64,000 bases of DNA from Haematococcus lacustris (taxonomy: Eukaryota > Chlorophyta > Chlorophyceae > Chlamydomonadales > Haematococcaceae): NCBI GenBank assembly GCA_030144725.1, contig JASKMD010000026.1, forward strand, positions 3,427,277 through 3,491,276, written 5' to 3'. Both the position numbers and the translations under genes were made by a program. The notes under the pieces were generated by a model. That model was given only the letters and a program-made list of their open reading frames with translations. It did no database searches and was not told the DNA's origin. How positions within the stretch are numbered: position 1 is the first letter of the stretch; each line of letters opens with the position of its first letter. Positions 35,107-47,500 of this stretch are shown piece after piece.

Positions 35107-36660
35107 CTAACCTTGGGGTAGCCGGTCATTGACCAGCTTGTAGCGCTGCTGGTACTCCTTGCCAACGGGGGGCAGGGCCTTCAGGTCAGTCCAGCTGCAC
35201 AGCTCCAGGGGGCGTTGCATGCTCTCCCCAATGCGCTGGAAGTTGAGGCAGGGGTTAGTGTCCCGGTCCAGCCACCTGCCCCATGGGGGGGCCTGGGGTC
35301 GTGGCACTGGGCCAGGTGGGGCCTGGGCTGGGAGCTGGTCCTGGGCAGGGGCAGGTGGAGGGGCCTGGGCTGGTGGCTCCTGGGCAAGGAGGGCCTGGGC
35401 AAGGGGGGGAGGGGGGTCCTGGGCTGGTGGCTCCTGGGCAAGGAGGGCCTGGGCAAGGGGGGGAGGGGGGTCCTGGGCTGGTGGCTCCTGGGCAAGGAGG
35501 GCCTGGGCAGGGGCAGGGGGGTCCTGGGCAGGTGGCTCCTGGGCAAGGAGGGCCTGGGCAAGGGGGGGAGGGGGGTCCTGGGCTGGTGGCTCCTGGGCAA
35601 GGAGGGCCTGGGCAGGGGCAGGGGGGTCCTGGGCAGGTGGCTCCTGGGCAAGGAGGGCCTGGGCAAGGGGGGGAGGGGGGTCCTGGGCTGGTGGCTCCTG
35701 GGCAAGGAGGGCCTGGGCAGGGGCAGGGGGGTCCTGGGCAGGTGGCTCCTGGGCAAGGAGGGCCTGGGCAAGGGGGGCAGGGGGGTCCTGGGCAGGTGGC
35801 TCCTGGGCAAGGAGGGCCTGGGCAAGGGGGGGAGGGGGGTCCTGGGCTGGTGGCTCCTGGGCAAGGAGGGCCTGGGCAGGGGCAGGGGGGTCCTGGGCAG
35901 GTGGCTCCTGGGCAAGGAGGGCCTGGGCAAGGGGGGGAGGGGGGTCCTGGGCTGGTGGCTCCTGGGCAAGGAGGGCCTGGGCAGGGGCAGGGGGGTCCTG
36001 GGTAGGTGGCTCCTGGGCAAGGAGGGCCTGGGCAAGGGGGGCTGGGGGGTCCTGGGCAGGTGGCTCCTGGGCAAGGAGGGCCTGGGCAAGGGGGGGAGGG
36101 GGGTCCTGGGCTGGTGGCTCCTGGGCAAGGAGGGCCTGGGCAAGGGGGGCTGGGGGGTCCTGGGCAGGTGGCTCCTGGGCAAGGAGGGCCTGGGCAAGGG
36201 GGGGAGGGGGGTCCTGGGCTGGTGGCTCCTGGGCAAGGAGGGCCTGGGCAGGGGCAGGTGGAGGGGCCTGGGCTGGTGGCTCCTGGGCAAGGAGGGCCTG
36301 GGCAAGGGGGGGAGGGGGGTCCTGGGCTGGTGGCTCCTGGGCAAGGAGGGCCTGGGCAAGGGGGGGAGGGGGGTCCTGGGCTGGTGGCTCCTGGGCAAGG
36401 AGGGCCTGGGCAGGGGCAGGGGGGTCCTGGGCAGGTGGCTCCTGGGCAAGGAGGGCCTGGGCAAGGGGGGGAGGGGGGTCCTGGGCAGGTGGCTCCTGGG
36501 CAAGGAGGGCCTGGGCAAGGGGGGTCCTGGGCAAGGGGGGCTGGGGGAGGGGGGGAGGGGGGAGGGGGGGGGGGGGGGGGGGGGGGAGGGGGGGCTTACC
36601 GGCTGCACTCTGTGCGGGGGAGACGGGGCGCTTGCGTTTCCTTTTCCTTTTCGGTGGCAT
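35107..36660 (-). CDS. Chimeric Fz-C ORF: NLS-like N-terminus, Pro/Ala/Gln minisatellite, RuvC-III C-terminus
   Basis: A single 517-codon frame. It starts MPPKRKRKRKRPVSPAQSAA, identical to the 5' exon of the copy at 58540-59260 and resembling a nuclear localisation signal. It then runs through Pro-rich sequence into about 23 tandem copies of a 17-18-residue unit (ALLAQEPPAQDPP plus PPLAQ or APAQ), and ends with GRWLDRDTNPCLNFQRIGES, LELCSW and YKLVNDRLPQG. The repeat has grown out of the Pro-rich linker that precedes RuvC-III in the other Fz-C copies. The central nuclease region is deleted. The former intron 1 donor (GTAAGC) is read through. Frame conservation over 1.2 kb may reflect repeat lengths that are multiples of three rather than selection. 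Expression is unknown. Confidence 0.5.
   Translation of the reverse strand: MPPKRKRKRKRPVSPAQSAAGKPPLPPPPPPPLPPPPLPQPPLPRTPLAQALLAQEPPAQDPPPPLAQALLAQEPPAQDPPAPAQALLAQEPPAQDPPPPLAQALLAQEPPAQDPPPPLAQALLAQEPPAQAPPPAPAQALLAQEPPAQDPPPPLAQALLAQEPPAQDPPAPLAQALLAQEPPAQDPPPPLAQALLAQEPPAQDPPAPLAQALLAQEPPTQDPPAPAQALLAQEPPAQDPPPPLAQALLAQEPPAQDPPAPAQALLAQEPPAQDPPPPLAQALLAQEPPAQDPPAPLAQALLAQEPPAQDPPAPAQALLAQEPPAQDPPPPLAQALLAQEPPAQDPPAPAQALLAQEPPAQDPPPPLAQALLAQEPPAQDPPAPAQALLAQEPPAQDPPPPLAQALLAQEPPAQDPPPPLAQALLAQEPPAQAPPPAPAQDQLPAQAPPGPVPRPQAPPWGRWLDRDTNPCLNFQRIGESMQRPLELCSWTDLKALPPVGKEYQQRYKLVNDRLPQG
35340..36540. repeat. 51/54-bp G-rich minisatellite
   Basis: About 23 units of CTCCTGGGCAAGGAGGGCCT plus a variable G-rich part, alternating 51-bp and 54-bp types. 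A run of about 29 G follows near 36564-36590. The whole stretch is strongly strand-asymmetric and G-quadruplex-prone. Confidence 0.95.
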
Positions 36661-36919
36661 CTCAGGGAATTAGCAACATTATCGAAGCGGAGTGGTCGTG
36701 CTAGGGGGTGCATCAGGTCGCCATCTAATCGGAGTGCCGGCAACCGGAGTGGGCGGAAATGAGATCCATCACACAATCATTACTTGAACACATTATGGCA
36801 GGCCGGTCCGGTAGCTGGGCGTGGAACTGGGACTGGAAGGGTTCAGGCATCTGCCCCATGCGGGGGCCTGGCCATGAGGGTTCTCGGGCTGGGGGATGAC
36901 GGGGGTCCGACGAACGCAG

Positions 36920-37310
36920 ACAAACAGTACACACATACATGTAAGCACTACTACTTAGTCGAGGCTTTTTCGTCTGAGCCTGACTTATCCCTGACCCTAA
37001 TAGGGTAATAGATATTGGCATGAAAACATTGGCGCATGTTTCAGGGAACTCATCAACAGCACATTATGTCAGGCCAACAAAACGTATTCAACAAGGAACA
37101 ACATTTTGGCGTGTGGGAAATCTCACTCAGCTAATACAAACACGTTGTGGCAGGCCGGTCCGGTAGCTGGGCGTGGGAAGCAGTGGTCTATCCCGTGGTG
37201 CCACACCGGCCATGTGCCTTGGATGCAGACTGACTGCAGACTGACTTAAACGATCGCATACGAAAAGCACGAAAAGCACAAAAAGCATGGTCTCGCAGAC
37301 GCTAGTAGCT
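36920..37310. repeat. Dispersed Fz-C end fragments
   Basis: 37076-37144 is a right-end fragment (starting CCAACAAAACG) placed inside a 5'-end fragment (37140-37225, GTAGCTGGGCGTGGGAAGCA) that is shared with 31560-31640 and, in reverse, 42000-42130. No gene is present. Confidence 0.6.
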
Positions 37311-37510
37311 AGAGCAGGAGTCGTTGATGGGTCGGGCCATGAGAACAGTGGCCATTGGGTGCCATGGAGCCTCTCCCGCCTGCTGGAGGTTGAGGGATGA
37401 TTTACAATGCTTTTCTATCCATGTGCCAAGATGCCCAGGGCGGGCTGGTGCGCCCAGGGGCACCACATGAAGCCCTGCAGTGGCGCATCACTGACAACAC
37501 CACATCTTGG
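37310..37510 (-). pseudogene. Fz-A-like Fanzor C-terminal fragment
   Basis: The minus strand aligns with 45540-45720: a CGAPGR stretch corresponds to the GLMWCP region and LNLQQAGEA to LNLQRAGEA just after RuvC-III. The DRD motif itself is lost. It is short and has no right end of its own. Confidence 0.45.
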
Positions 37511-37875
37511 GAGGTGCATGGACCCTTCTTGCACCCTCTACCTGCACGCCACATCAATGCGAACAGGACAAAGAGTCGCAACTAGACAACTATGTGTGTG
37601 TCAACATGTGTGATGCACGGCACCAATCATGCCTTGCATGTGCATGCTGGTACTGAAAGAGTGGGTCAACATATGAGCATGGTGACCAAGCGACGCCTGC
37701 GATCTTAACCGCCCTTGCTGGACTCAACAGAAAGAAAAGAAACACCCAGATTGTAAGATAATACAAGTATTGTGGTACTACGGTATCGAGTACAATATCA
37801 GAAATGTTGCAGCAGAAATGTCCACATACAAATGCCATGTGATGGTGCTGGTGAAGTGCTGGTGAGCTAGCTCAC
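37511..37875. other. Downstream region of the Rab gene
   Basis: The Rab frame exits exon 37876-38064 through a GTGAGC donor, so at least one more exon should lie here or below. A possible one near 37700 ending HHTC-stop was seen, but the evidence is too weak to call it. Confidence 0.3.
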
Positions 37876-40384
<2,509 letters not shown>

Positions 40385-40698
40385 GAACTAGCCGCGAGCT
40401 CCGCGACGGATGATGTCCTGTGCACCGTGCACCAGGCACTCGGAGTCGCTCGCACGGTGGTGCACTGCAAAACCTAGTTCAGGAGTTGGTTACGAAAAGG
40501 TCCATGATAACGAAGTCGGAGTGGACCTTAGTTCTAATCTGCGCCGTGCAGCGAACTGGCACTGCAGAGACACCGCCTCCCGGCTCTTTCTGCGCCAAAG
40601 TATGGTGACGGCCCCCGGCCTGAGTAAATCCGCCGCAACCCTGAAGTCTTACAAGCGCGTCACTTCTTCTCTTACGGTCAACAAGACACCAAGCAGAA
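40385..40698. promoter_or_regulatory. Divergent promoter region between Rab and mS38 genes
   Basis: Only 314 bp separate the two start codons, which point away from each other, so a shared bidirectional promoter is likely. No TATA-like element was recognised. Confidence 0.5.
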
Positions 40699-41336
40699 AT
40701 GCGGGCAATTGCGCTACGGACTATTGAGCAGCTGACGCGCAGCGGTCTGGGTCAGCTGCCCCAGCTTTGCAGCGAGAGCACAGCTGGGACAGCGAACCTG
40801 GGAAGGCTTGTCGCCGAGCCAGCTGGAATTGCGCTTCGCAGCGTGTACACAGGCCCTCAGGGGTGGGACATTACGCTACCCTCCCGTGCGGGCCTGTTCA
40901 AAGACGCAGCGGAAGTGCTCAGCTTTTTCCCCAATCGGAACCTTGTAGAGGCCCAGTTTTCACCACACGGCCTACAGCTCGTGCCCAAGTCCATCTTGTC
41001 ACCCAAGGCGAGCACCTCGCAGCCAGCTGCTCCGCAATCTCCAGCCCGAGCACTGAACTCTGTACAACAGCAGGATGAAAGCGACGCAGGCAGCGTTGAC
41101 AGCATGTTACTTGTAAGTGGTCGACGTGGCACCAATAGATCTGGGAGCAGCATCCCTCATGGCCCTGACCTTGCAAGCATGCTGACCTCGCTGTCAGATG
41201 TAGTGAGCAGAAGTGAGTGATGTAAGGACGCAACATGTTGCAGATGGACATGACACGAGTGTGGCGACGGCTGAAAATGAAGAAACACAAGATAAGGAAG
41301 CGGCGCAAGGCCAACAGGTACAAAGTTGACAAGTGA
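40699..41336 (+). CDS. Mitochondrial small-subunit ribosomal protein mS38-like (AURKAIP1/DUF1713 domain), two exons
   Basis: Exon 1 (40699-41202, donor GTGAGC) and exon 2 (41244-41336, after GTTGCAG) join in phase 0, giving about 198 residues ending in TGA. The N-terminus MRAIALRTIEQLTRSG fits a mitochondrial presequence. The middle is weakly conserved (VYTGPQGWDITLPSRAG, ALNSVQQQDESDAGS). The C-terminal exon encodes TRVWRRLKMKKHKIRKRRKA followed by NRYKVDK, the short basic motif of mS38/AURKAIP1/COX24-type proteins that binds rRNA near the mitoribosome small-subunit decoding region. Without the splice, the first exon would stop at SRSE and lose this motif. Role inferred from the motif. Confidence 0.75.
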
Positions 41337-41985
41337 CAACATCTGTAGTTCAGGCATGTATTCAGGCTACAGTCCACAATGAGAGTACAGTAGGCATTTG
41401 CCTGGGGTGATGCTTCTCTGACAAGTTTGATGCACTTGCATGCCTGAATGATTGCTTGATTCTGGACTGGGCTGTGGTTGCTCGGGAAGGGTTTTACTGC
41501 AAACGGCATAGCTGCTATGTGGTGTGCAGGCACCTTGTGCGTGTATGTTTGTCATTTCCCTTGTATGTGTATGTGGTGTGATAGACCTATCTTGTAAGGT
41601 GCCCTCACTGACTCGCAACAGGATGGGATGGGATAGGAGCTATTGCAACTCTGTAATGACCATCCCCACGATGCTTATGCAACTGTAGCTGTTGGCTCCC
41701 CAAATGCAGCCGCCATGCATGCATGGGTTACTACGTCCCAGTCCCTCATCAGTGCTTGCGTCTCACAAGTGTGAGCTAGTGTGACCTACGCTATAGGCTT
41801 TTCCTAACACCTGTGTGGTGGTGGGCGCTGCATGCTAGGATCACATCCCCACGCACTGGTGTGTGCACATGACCAATGTCATTAGGCAGGCCTTCATGTC
41901 AGTAGGCAGACCACTATGGGAACCACAGCATAGGAAGATGCCATCCGGCTGCACTGAGCGTGTGCGTGTCACAATGGTGTGATAG
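41337..41985. other. Intergenic; mS38 3' region
   Basis: A TGTAA signal at about 41595 and another near 41654 could end the mS38 transcript. Nothing else was recognised before the Fz-C pseudogene. Confidence 0.35.
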
Positions 41986-42805
41986 TGTTATTGAATTCGT
42001 GAGATATACGAAAATAAGAAACCGGTCGGGTACATGACACAGAATGAAAGGGACACAGCCAGAGCGGCAACACGGGATAGATCATTGCTTCCCATGCCAT
42101 CGACCGCGCCAGGACCTAGACATCGATGGCTGTTGCTGAGTCCCTGTGACGTCCGGGAAATAGAAACGCAAGCGCCCCGCTTCCTCCGCAGCCGGTAAGC
42201 CGCAAAGCTGGACAAAAGGCTAGGCTCCCCAAAGCTGACTGACGACGCGACACAATGTGCACCACGCGAACATGCGACTCCCTTAGGGCGCGACCGATCA
42301 TATGACTTGCTGAGGAATTGGTCATATAACTGAATATGATGGCTTAAAGATGTGATATGACCGGGTCTGTAGTAAAGAGGATAATGTGGCAGATCGCCAC
42401 ACTAACCCACCTGGGAACTCCGAGTGTAAAGAGGGTTTGACGTCTTCCAGACCAGTATCACTCTCAGTTGTAGTTAGTAACACTCCTCTACTCTCTGTCA
42501 AATTAGATCACGGTTGAGACCATGGTTGAAACCAGATTGAGACCACGGCAATGAGGTTACGGAGTTTTGCGAGTTTTGGCTTACTTATATTTCATCATAT
42601 TCCATCATGCTTGATCATATGGGGTCATATCTTAAAGATTATTTCGGGCGCGCCTTAGACTCCCTACATCAAGTCCTGCCGTGCGTGCTGTGCTTTCCGG
42701 TGTCTGCAGGTGCCAGTGGGAGTGCGCAGCAAGACCGGGGGCAGGGGCAGGCTGTCATGGAAGTCGCCAGGTCATCAAGGCTGCCCTACGTGGCCTTGTA
42801 GAGGC

Positions 42806-43284
42806 CAGGCTTGTGAAAATTGCAGATTTCATTCAGTTTTTCAATGAAAGTTTTCATCTGAAAATCTGAACGTATTCACTGCACATCTGAAAGTGCCGGG
42901 TGCTGCCCCCGGTCAGATCGCAGATCGGGTGTTGCAGAGTGATTGGCTGTGCTGCGATTGGCTTGGCTAGCGCCAGCGCGCTACAGCCACAGCGGAAGAA
43001 GCGCAAGCCAGAAAACGCCACAGATGGCGGATCCACGGACAGCATGGACGGCTTGCATCTTTAAGAATGGCTTGCATGTCTGACCTTTGGCAAACTACGT
43101 ATTTCTGCATTTCAACCAGTGCAGGCCTACAAACCAGCCGCGTCTAAAAAGATAGGCTGAGAAATAGCGGCATCCGCTCAGTTTCACTGACGATGAAACT
43201 CTTTCAGTTTTTCAATGAATTTCATTTCATTTCATTGAAAATCTGAAAATTGAAAATCTGAAAATCTGAAGATTCACAAGCCTG
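42806..43284. mobile_element. 479-bp hAT-type MITE inside Fz-C pseudogene d
   Basis: Terminal inverted repeats CAGGCTTGTGAA (42806-42817) and TTCACAAGCCTG (43273-43284), flanked by the exact 8-bp duplication GTAGAGGC (42798-42805, 43285-43292). The uninterrupted Fanzor sequence is seen at 58960-58990. The interior is rich in TTTTCAATGAAA motifs and has no transposase. Confidence 0.9.
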
Positions 43285-43349
43285 GTAGAGGCAGCCCGGC
43301 CTGATCACAGCCAAGCTCAAGTTGACGCAGTTGTGGCTGAGATGAACAA

Positions 43350-43384
43350 CCTGACCTGACCTGACCTGACCTGACCTGACCTGC
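43350..43384. repeat. Short (CTGAC)n repeat in Fz-C pseudogene d
   Basis: About seven CTGAC units at the junction where the central gene part is missing. It is the same pentamer as the larger repeats in Fz-A copies. Confidence 0.85.
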
Positions 43385-44133
43385 AAGTGGTGGAGGGCAT
43401 GAAGTGGGTGTCCAGCCATCACTGTGGCCAGGTGAGGGGAGTGGGCTGCTTTAGCCAGGGTGGATGGAAGGCCAAGGCGGTGCAAGATGGGTTTCGCAAG
43501 GTGGTGGAGCAGCCTAGCAAGCCCCGCACGGATGACAGTCCCAACAGGCTGGTCATCGTGGAGTTGCGCACCAGCCTTGTCAGCTCGTCTGTGCATGTCC
43601 CCTAGCCTTATGAGCTGCACCTGCCACGTGATAGGCCTAGGCCCGCAGACTGGGTACCCCCAGCAGGCCTGGTCATCCATCGGCTGGTGCGCCCCGCCAA
43701 GAACCAACGTCATGGTATGTATGTGCGGGGCGCACTGTGGTGCCATGAGGTGCCGCCCAACCCCCCTCCCCCTCCCCATGCCCCCCCGCCCCCCCCCCAG
43801 CCCAGAACTCCCCTGCCCAGGACCCCCGACCTCCCCCAGCCCAGCACGAGCCTTTCCCTGCTGCACCTGGCCAAGTGCAACGACCCCAAGGCCCCCCATG
43901 GGGCAGGTGGCTGGACCGGGACACCAACCCCTGCCTCAACTTCCAGCGCATTGGGGAGAGCATGCAGCGCCCCCTGGAGCTGTGCAGCTGGGAAGGGCGT
44001 GAGGCTCTGCCCCCCATTGGCAAGGAGTACCAGCAACGCAACAAGCGGGTCAATGACCGGCTGCCCAAGGGTAGGCAGCGGCTGCACTGGGCTCCAAAGT
44101 ACCAGCTGGGCCCGGGCCCGCAACAACACGTAG

Positions 44134-44330
44134 GGCCTAGTAGTTTACACAGGCTGTTAGCCTCTTAAGCATCAAGCTGTTAGTTTTGAAAAGGTGCCGA
44201 GTGGTCTGTTGGGAAAATGCCACCGGTGTGGGGTTTGTAGTCATCAAGGGTGCGACCGAGGATGCTTCATCTCGATTGGAGTAGCCGAGTGAGACTACCC
44301 ACAATCAAACATGTTGAATGTGTTTTGTTT
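44134..44330 (+). ncRNA. Fz-C right-end block d (candidate guide-RNA region)
   Basis: Follows the RARNNT stop at about 44133 and carries the shared order GGCCTAGTAGTTTACACAGG, CACCGGTGTGGGGTTTG, CATCAAGGGTGCGACCGAGG, GAGTAGCCGAGTGAGA. The last 20 nt have a deletion relative to the other copies. Confidence 0.4.
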
Positions 44331-44578
44331 GGCTGTATGATTGACCGGGTAAGTAATAACAACTATCTGACAACTGTCTGTTCTATGTATCTGTCAATCT
44401 GTTCTATGTATGCGTCAGCCCAGCTATTGTGCCCCCAGCTATTGAGCCGGCTATTGACAATTGCACCCGGTCTGGCGGTTGGGACCGTTGTAGTTCAAGC
44501 TCGACATCGCCAAAACTTGTAAGGCTCTGCTAGATGCCCTGACAGCGGTGTTCGTCATTGGTCATCGCTGTCTACGAA

Positions 44579-47500
44579 ATGCCTCCAAAAGTCAAAAAGA
44601 AGAAGAAAACCAAAGAGGAGCTCGAAGAAGAGAGGCGCCAAGCAGAGGAGGCAGCGCGTGCAGCCGAAGAGGGTGCGCCTGTCACATGTCGAATTTCATT
44701 GGCATGTCACGGCATAGCAGGCATGTCTGCAATGATCCGTTTCAAATCCTGTACTCTCTGTTCAGAACGCTTGAGATTAGAGGAGCTTGAGTTTCAGCGG
44801 CTAGAGGAGCTTGAGCGGCAGCGGGTTGAGCTTCTAGCTACCTATACAGAGCAAGAGAATGAGAGGGTGGCAAACGAGCTGTGAGTGGAGGTGCCCGGTG
44901 GATGCTGAAAAGCAAACATGCCAGCATGCTCTGGGCTGATCACACAGCTGTCACTACTCAGAGCTGCCCAATCCTGCTTCCCTGCTCCAGCTGTACACCC
45001 TGATCCACAGCCCATGTGTTTCCATCTGTCCACCACCTTCTGCCCTGCTTGCTCATTGCTTCAACAATAGTCAAGAGCTGGCGCCTCTGGCTGGGCAGAG
45101 GCTGCTGGAGCGCAATGTGGCATCGGAGGCACGCAGGCAGGCCTGGGAATGGGAGCGCTTCTTGGCATGTACCTATGTGCCCCATCCCAGGTGCGACCCT
45201 CTGCCGTGCCACTCCGCCGTACTTGCTGACCTACAGGGTGTAACAGGTGCAGCGCATAGTTCCCCTACAACTAGGAGATGCGTTACCTGTAACCCGAACT
45301 GTCACCCAACCAATACCTAGAAAGCAGCCGACACCAATATCTAGTTTCCTACCCCCACCCCTTTATGAGGGTGGGGCGATAGGTTTTGGCATGAAACACA
45401 TGCTCTGATGTAAGCAACAGCTCAAGCATTGCCTGGTGCACACATACTACTGTGCATCAGGCTGCTGGGCTTGGGCCTTGGGTGCTCGGTATCGCAGCTT
45501 CTTGAAGCCCAATGCTCGGTACTCTTTGCCCTTGGCAGGAGCCGCGGCTCCGTGTGCCCACCAGCACAGCTCCGGTGGGCTCCATTGGGCCTCCCCTGCC
45601 CTCTGGAGGTTGAGGGCTGGGTTGCAGTCCCTGTCCACCCATTTTCCAGTGTCACCAGGGGTGGTCTGGTCCAGCTTGGGGCACCACATGAGGCCCTGCA
45701 CTGGTGCTTCACACCGCTGGCTCCAGGCTGACCGCAACAAGCGGTGCTGCACCTGATCTGGCTAGGGCTTTCAGTCCTCAGGCCTGGTGGGCCTGCTGCG
45801 GTCCAGCTCCTCCTCACATGGCTGGGCGCTGTTCATAGCTGATCTGACCCAGCTGGTGCGGAACTCATCCACCGTCACCACCTTGCCTGGCTGCCTGTCT
45901 GTTGGCCTGCCGCTGTTGGGCCTCCACACCACCTTGCGGCAGTCCTGCAGCACAGCCTTGGCGCCCCACCCACCCCACATGCCAATCAGTGATTCGCTTT
46001 TTGCGTAATACGTAACGATCGGAACCAAAAGCTTGTTTTCTAGGCCTGGCTTTCGTAACCAAACGGACCCTTGCGTCGGCTGGCCTCGGCTGCTTCGTAA
46101 CCGAAAAATGTTTTTTTTGTAAAACATTTATAGAAAATGCCTCTTTGGCATAAGAAAATGCTGCGATACTTGTTTTTCGTTACCAGTCGGGACCAACTGC
46201 GTAACCAGCCATGTGGTGGTCCAGGACCCTTCGTGACCGGCATCACCTTGGATGTTTTGAAAAACGAATCACTGGTGCCAATGCTAGCGTTGCCAAAGAA
46301 CACCACGAGCTGCTGGGATATATCATCTGCTTCCTCCGCCAGCTGCATGGCACACAAGGCACACAATACGCATGACATCAATGGGAAGCACTTGACACGT
46401 GGGGCAGTCATCAGCCTCTGGCCTTGCCCCTCCCCTCCTACCATTGGCACTCCCACCTTCAGCGTCATACATTTGACAGTTTGACACAGATTGACAGTGA
46501 CAGCACCTTGGCCCTCAACCTTGAGCCTTCATTGCAATCGAACACACTAGTTGTGAACCACTACAAAACAGTGTTTTTTCTGTGTGGTGTTCCCATCGCA
46601 TGGCATGCTCATGGCCTAAACATGGCATACACATGGTCACGGTCGCCTACCACCTACAGCATTGCCTGACCCCTGTGACAGGGCGATGCTTAGAGTTGGC
46701 ATGACAAAACATGCACTACTTGAAAGCTGTTGACAGCTCCAATGGGGGGGGGGCACACACTACTGTGCCTCAGCAGGCTGCTGCTGCTGGGCCTTGGGTG
46801 GCTTGTCTCGCAGCTGCTTGTAGCCCAGGCCAGGGTACTCCTTGCCCTTGGCTGGCAGAGCTCCCTGGTCTGGCCAGTAGCACAGCTCCAGCGGGCGCCA
46901 CTTGCTCTCCCCAATGCGCTGCATGTTCAGCGCTGCATTGCAGTCCCTGTCAAGCCACCTGCCTGGCTGTGGTGCTGGCTTGGCTTTGGCTGCCTTGCCC
47001 TTGCCCTTTGTGGGCTCAGCTGCCTCTGGCTCAGCCTTGGTGCGCTTGCTGCGCTTGGCTGGCAGGGGAGTGCTGGGCCCAGGCTCTGAGGCTGCTGGCT
47101 GTGGGGCTGCCTGGCTGCTGCGTGGGACCTGTGGGGGCTTGCGGGGGGCTACTACTGGGCACCACATCATGCCCCGCACTGGCAGGTCACGCTGCTGGCT
47201 CAAGGCTGGGCGCACCAGGCGTGGTTCCACCTGCCCTGCTGGGGGCTTCCAGTCTGCAGGCCTGGTGGCCCTGCGTTTGTTCAGCTGCCTCTCACAGGGC
47301 TGCTGGCCATTCACTGCTGAGCTGACCCGGGTGGTGCGGTGCTCATCCACAAGCACCACCCTGCCCCGCCGCTGGTCTGTGCCCCTGGGCCTGCACACCA
47401 CCTTGCAGCAGGCACGCAGCACCGCATCAGCACCCCAGCCCCCCCTTGTGCCAATGCCAGCTGCGCCAAAGAACACCACCAACTGCTTGGCACGCCCATG

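Larger units (their letters stand above)
34820..36907 (-). mobile_element. Fz-C Fanzor-derived element b, flanked by a 12-bp direct repeat
   Basis: The element is bounded by CGACGAACGCAG at 34808-34819 and 36908-36919, which looks like a target-site duplication. From its 5' side it holds a mixed 5' region (36907-36788), a segment shared with the 5' side of the copy at 58540-59378 (36787-36661), a chimeric open frame with a large in-frame minisatellite (36660-35107) and the conserved non-coding right end (35039-34820). RuvC-I and RuvC-II are absent, so it cannot encode a working nuclease and is a non-autonomous derivative. Confidence 0.65.
41990..44330 (+). pseudogene. Fz-C Fanzor pseudogene d, with nested hAT MITE
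   Basis: The element runs from a 5' end homologous to 31525-31700 (inverted) to a right end at about 44330. Remains of exon 1 (KRKRP region, near 42160-42190) lack the ATG. A second exon (GASGSAQQDRGQGQ, 42711-42752) is split by a MITE and resumes at 43285 with EAARPDHSQAQVDAVVAE. The RuvC-I region is missing; a short AGGTC repeat lies near the break. RuvC-II reads RLVIVELRTSLVSS, with the Asp before Glu lost. RuvC-III is intact (RWLDRDTNPCLNFQRIGES), followed by LELCSWEGREALPPIGKEYQ and RVNDRLPKGRQRLHW. It is not functional. Confidence 0.75.
45340..46470 (-). pseudogene. Fz-A Fanzor 3'-half copy with nested hAT MITE
   Basis: The minus strand encodes, in order, QLAEEADDISQQLVVFFGNA (about 46280-46345), a MITE, WGGWGAKAVLQDCRKVVWRP, the RuvC-II stretch VVTVDEFRTSWVRSA, QGLMWCPKL, and RuvC-III as KWVDRDCNPALNLQRAGEA, then LGFKKLRYRAPKAQ and stop near 45430. 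RuvC-I and everything upstream are absent. Apart from the insertion the coding parts read openly. It lies in tandem behind the fuller Fz-A copy in the same intron of the FAP94-like gene. Its right end carries a hairpin (45348-45383). Confidence 0.75.
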
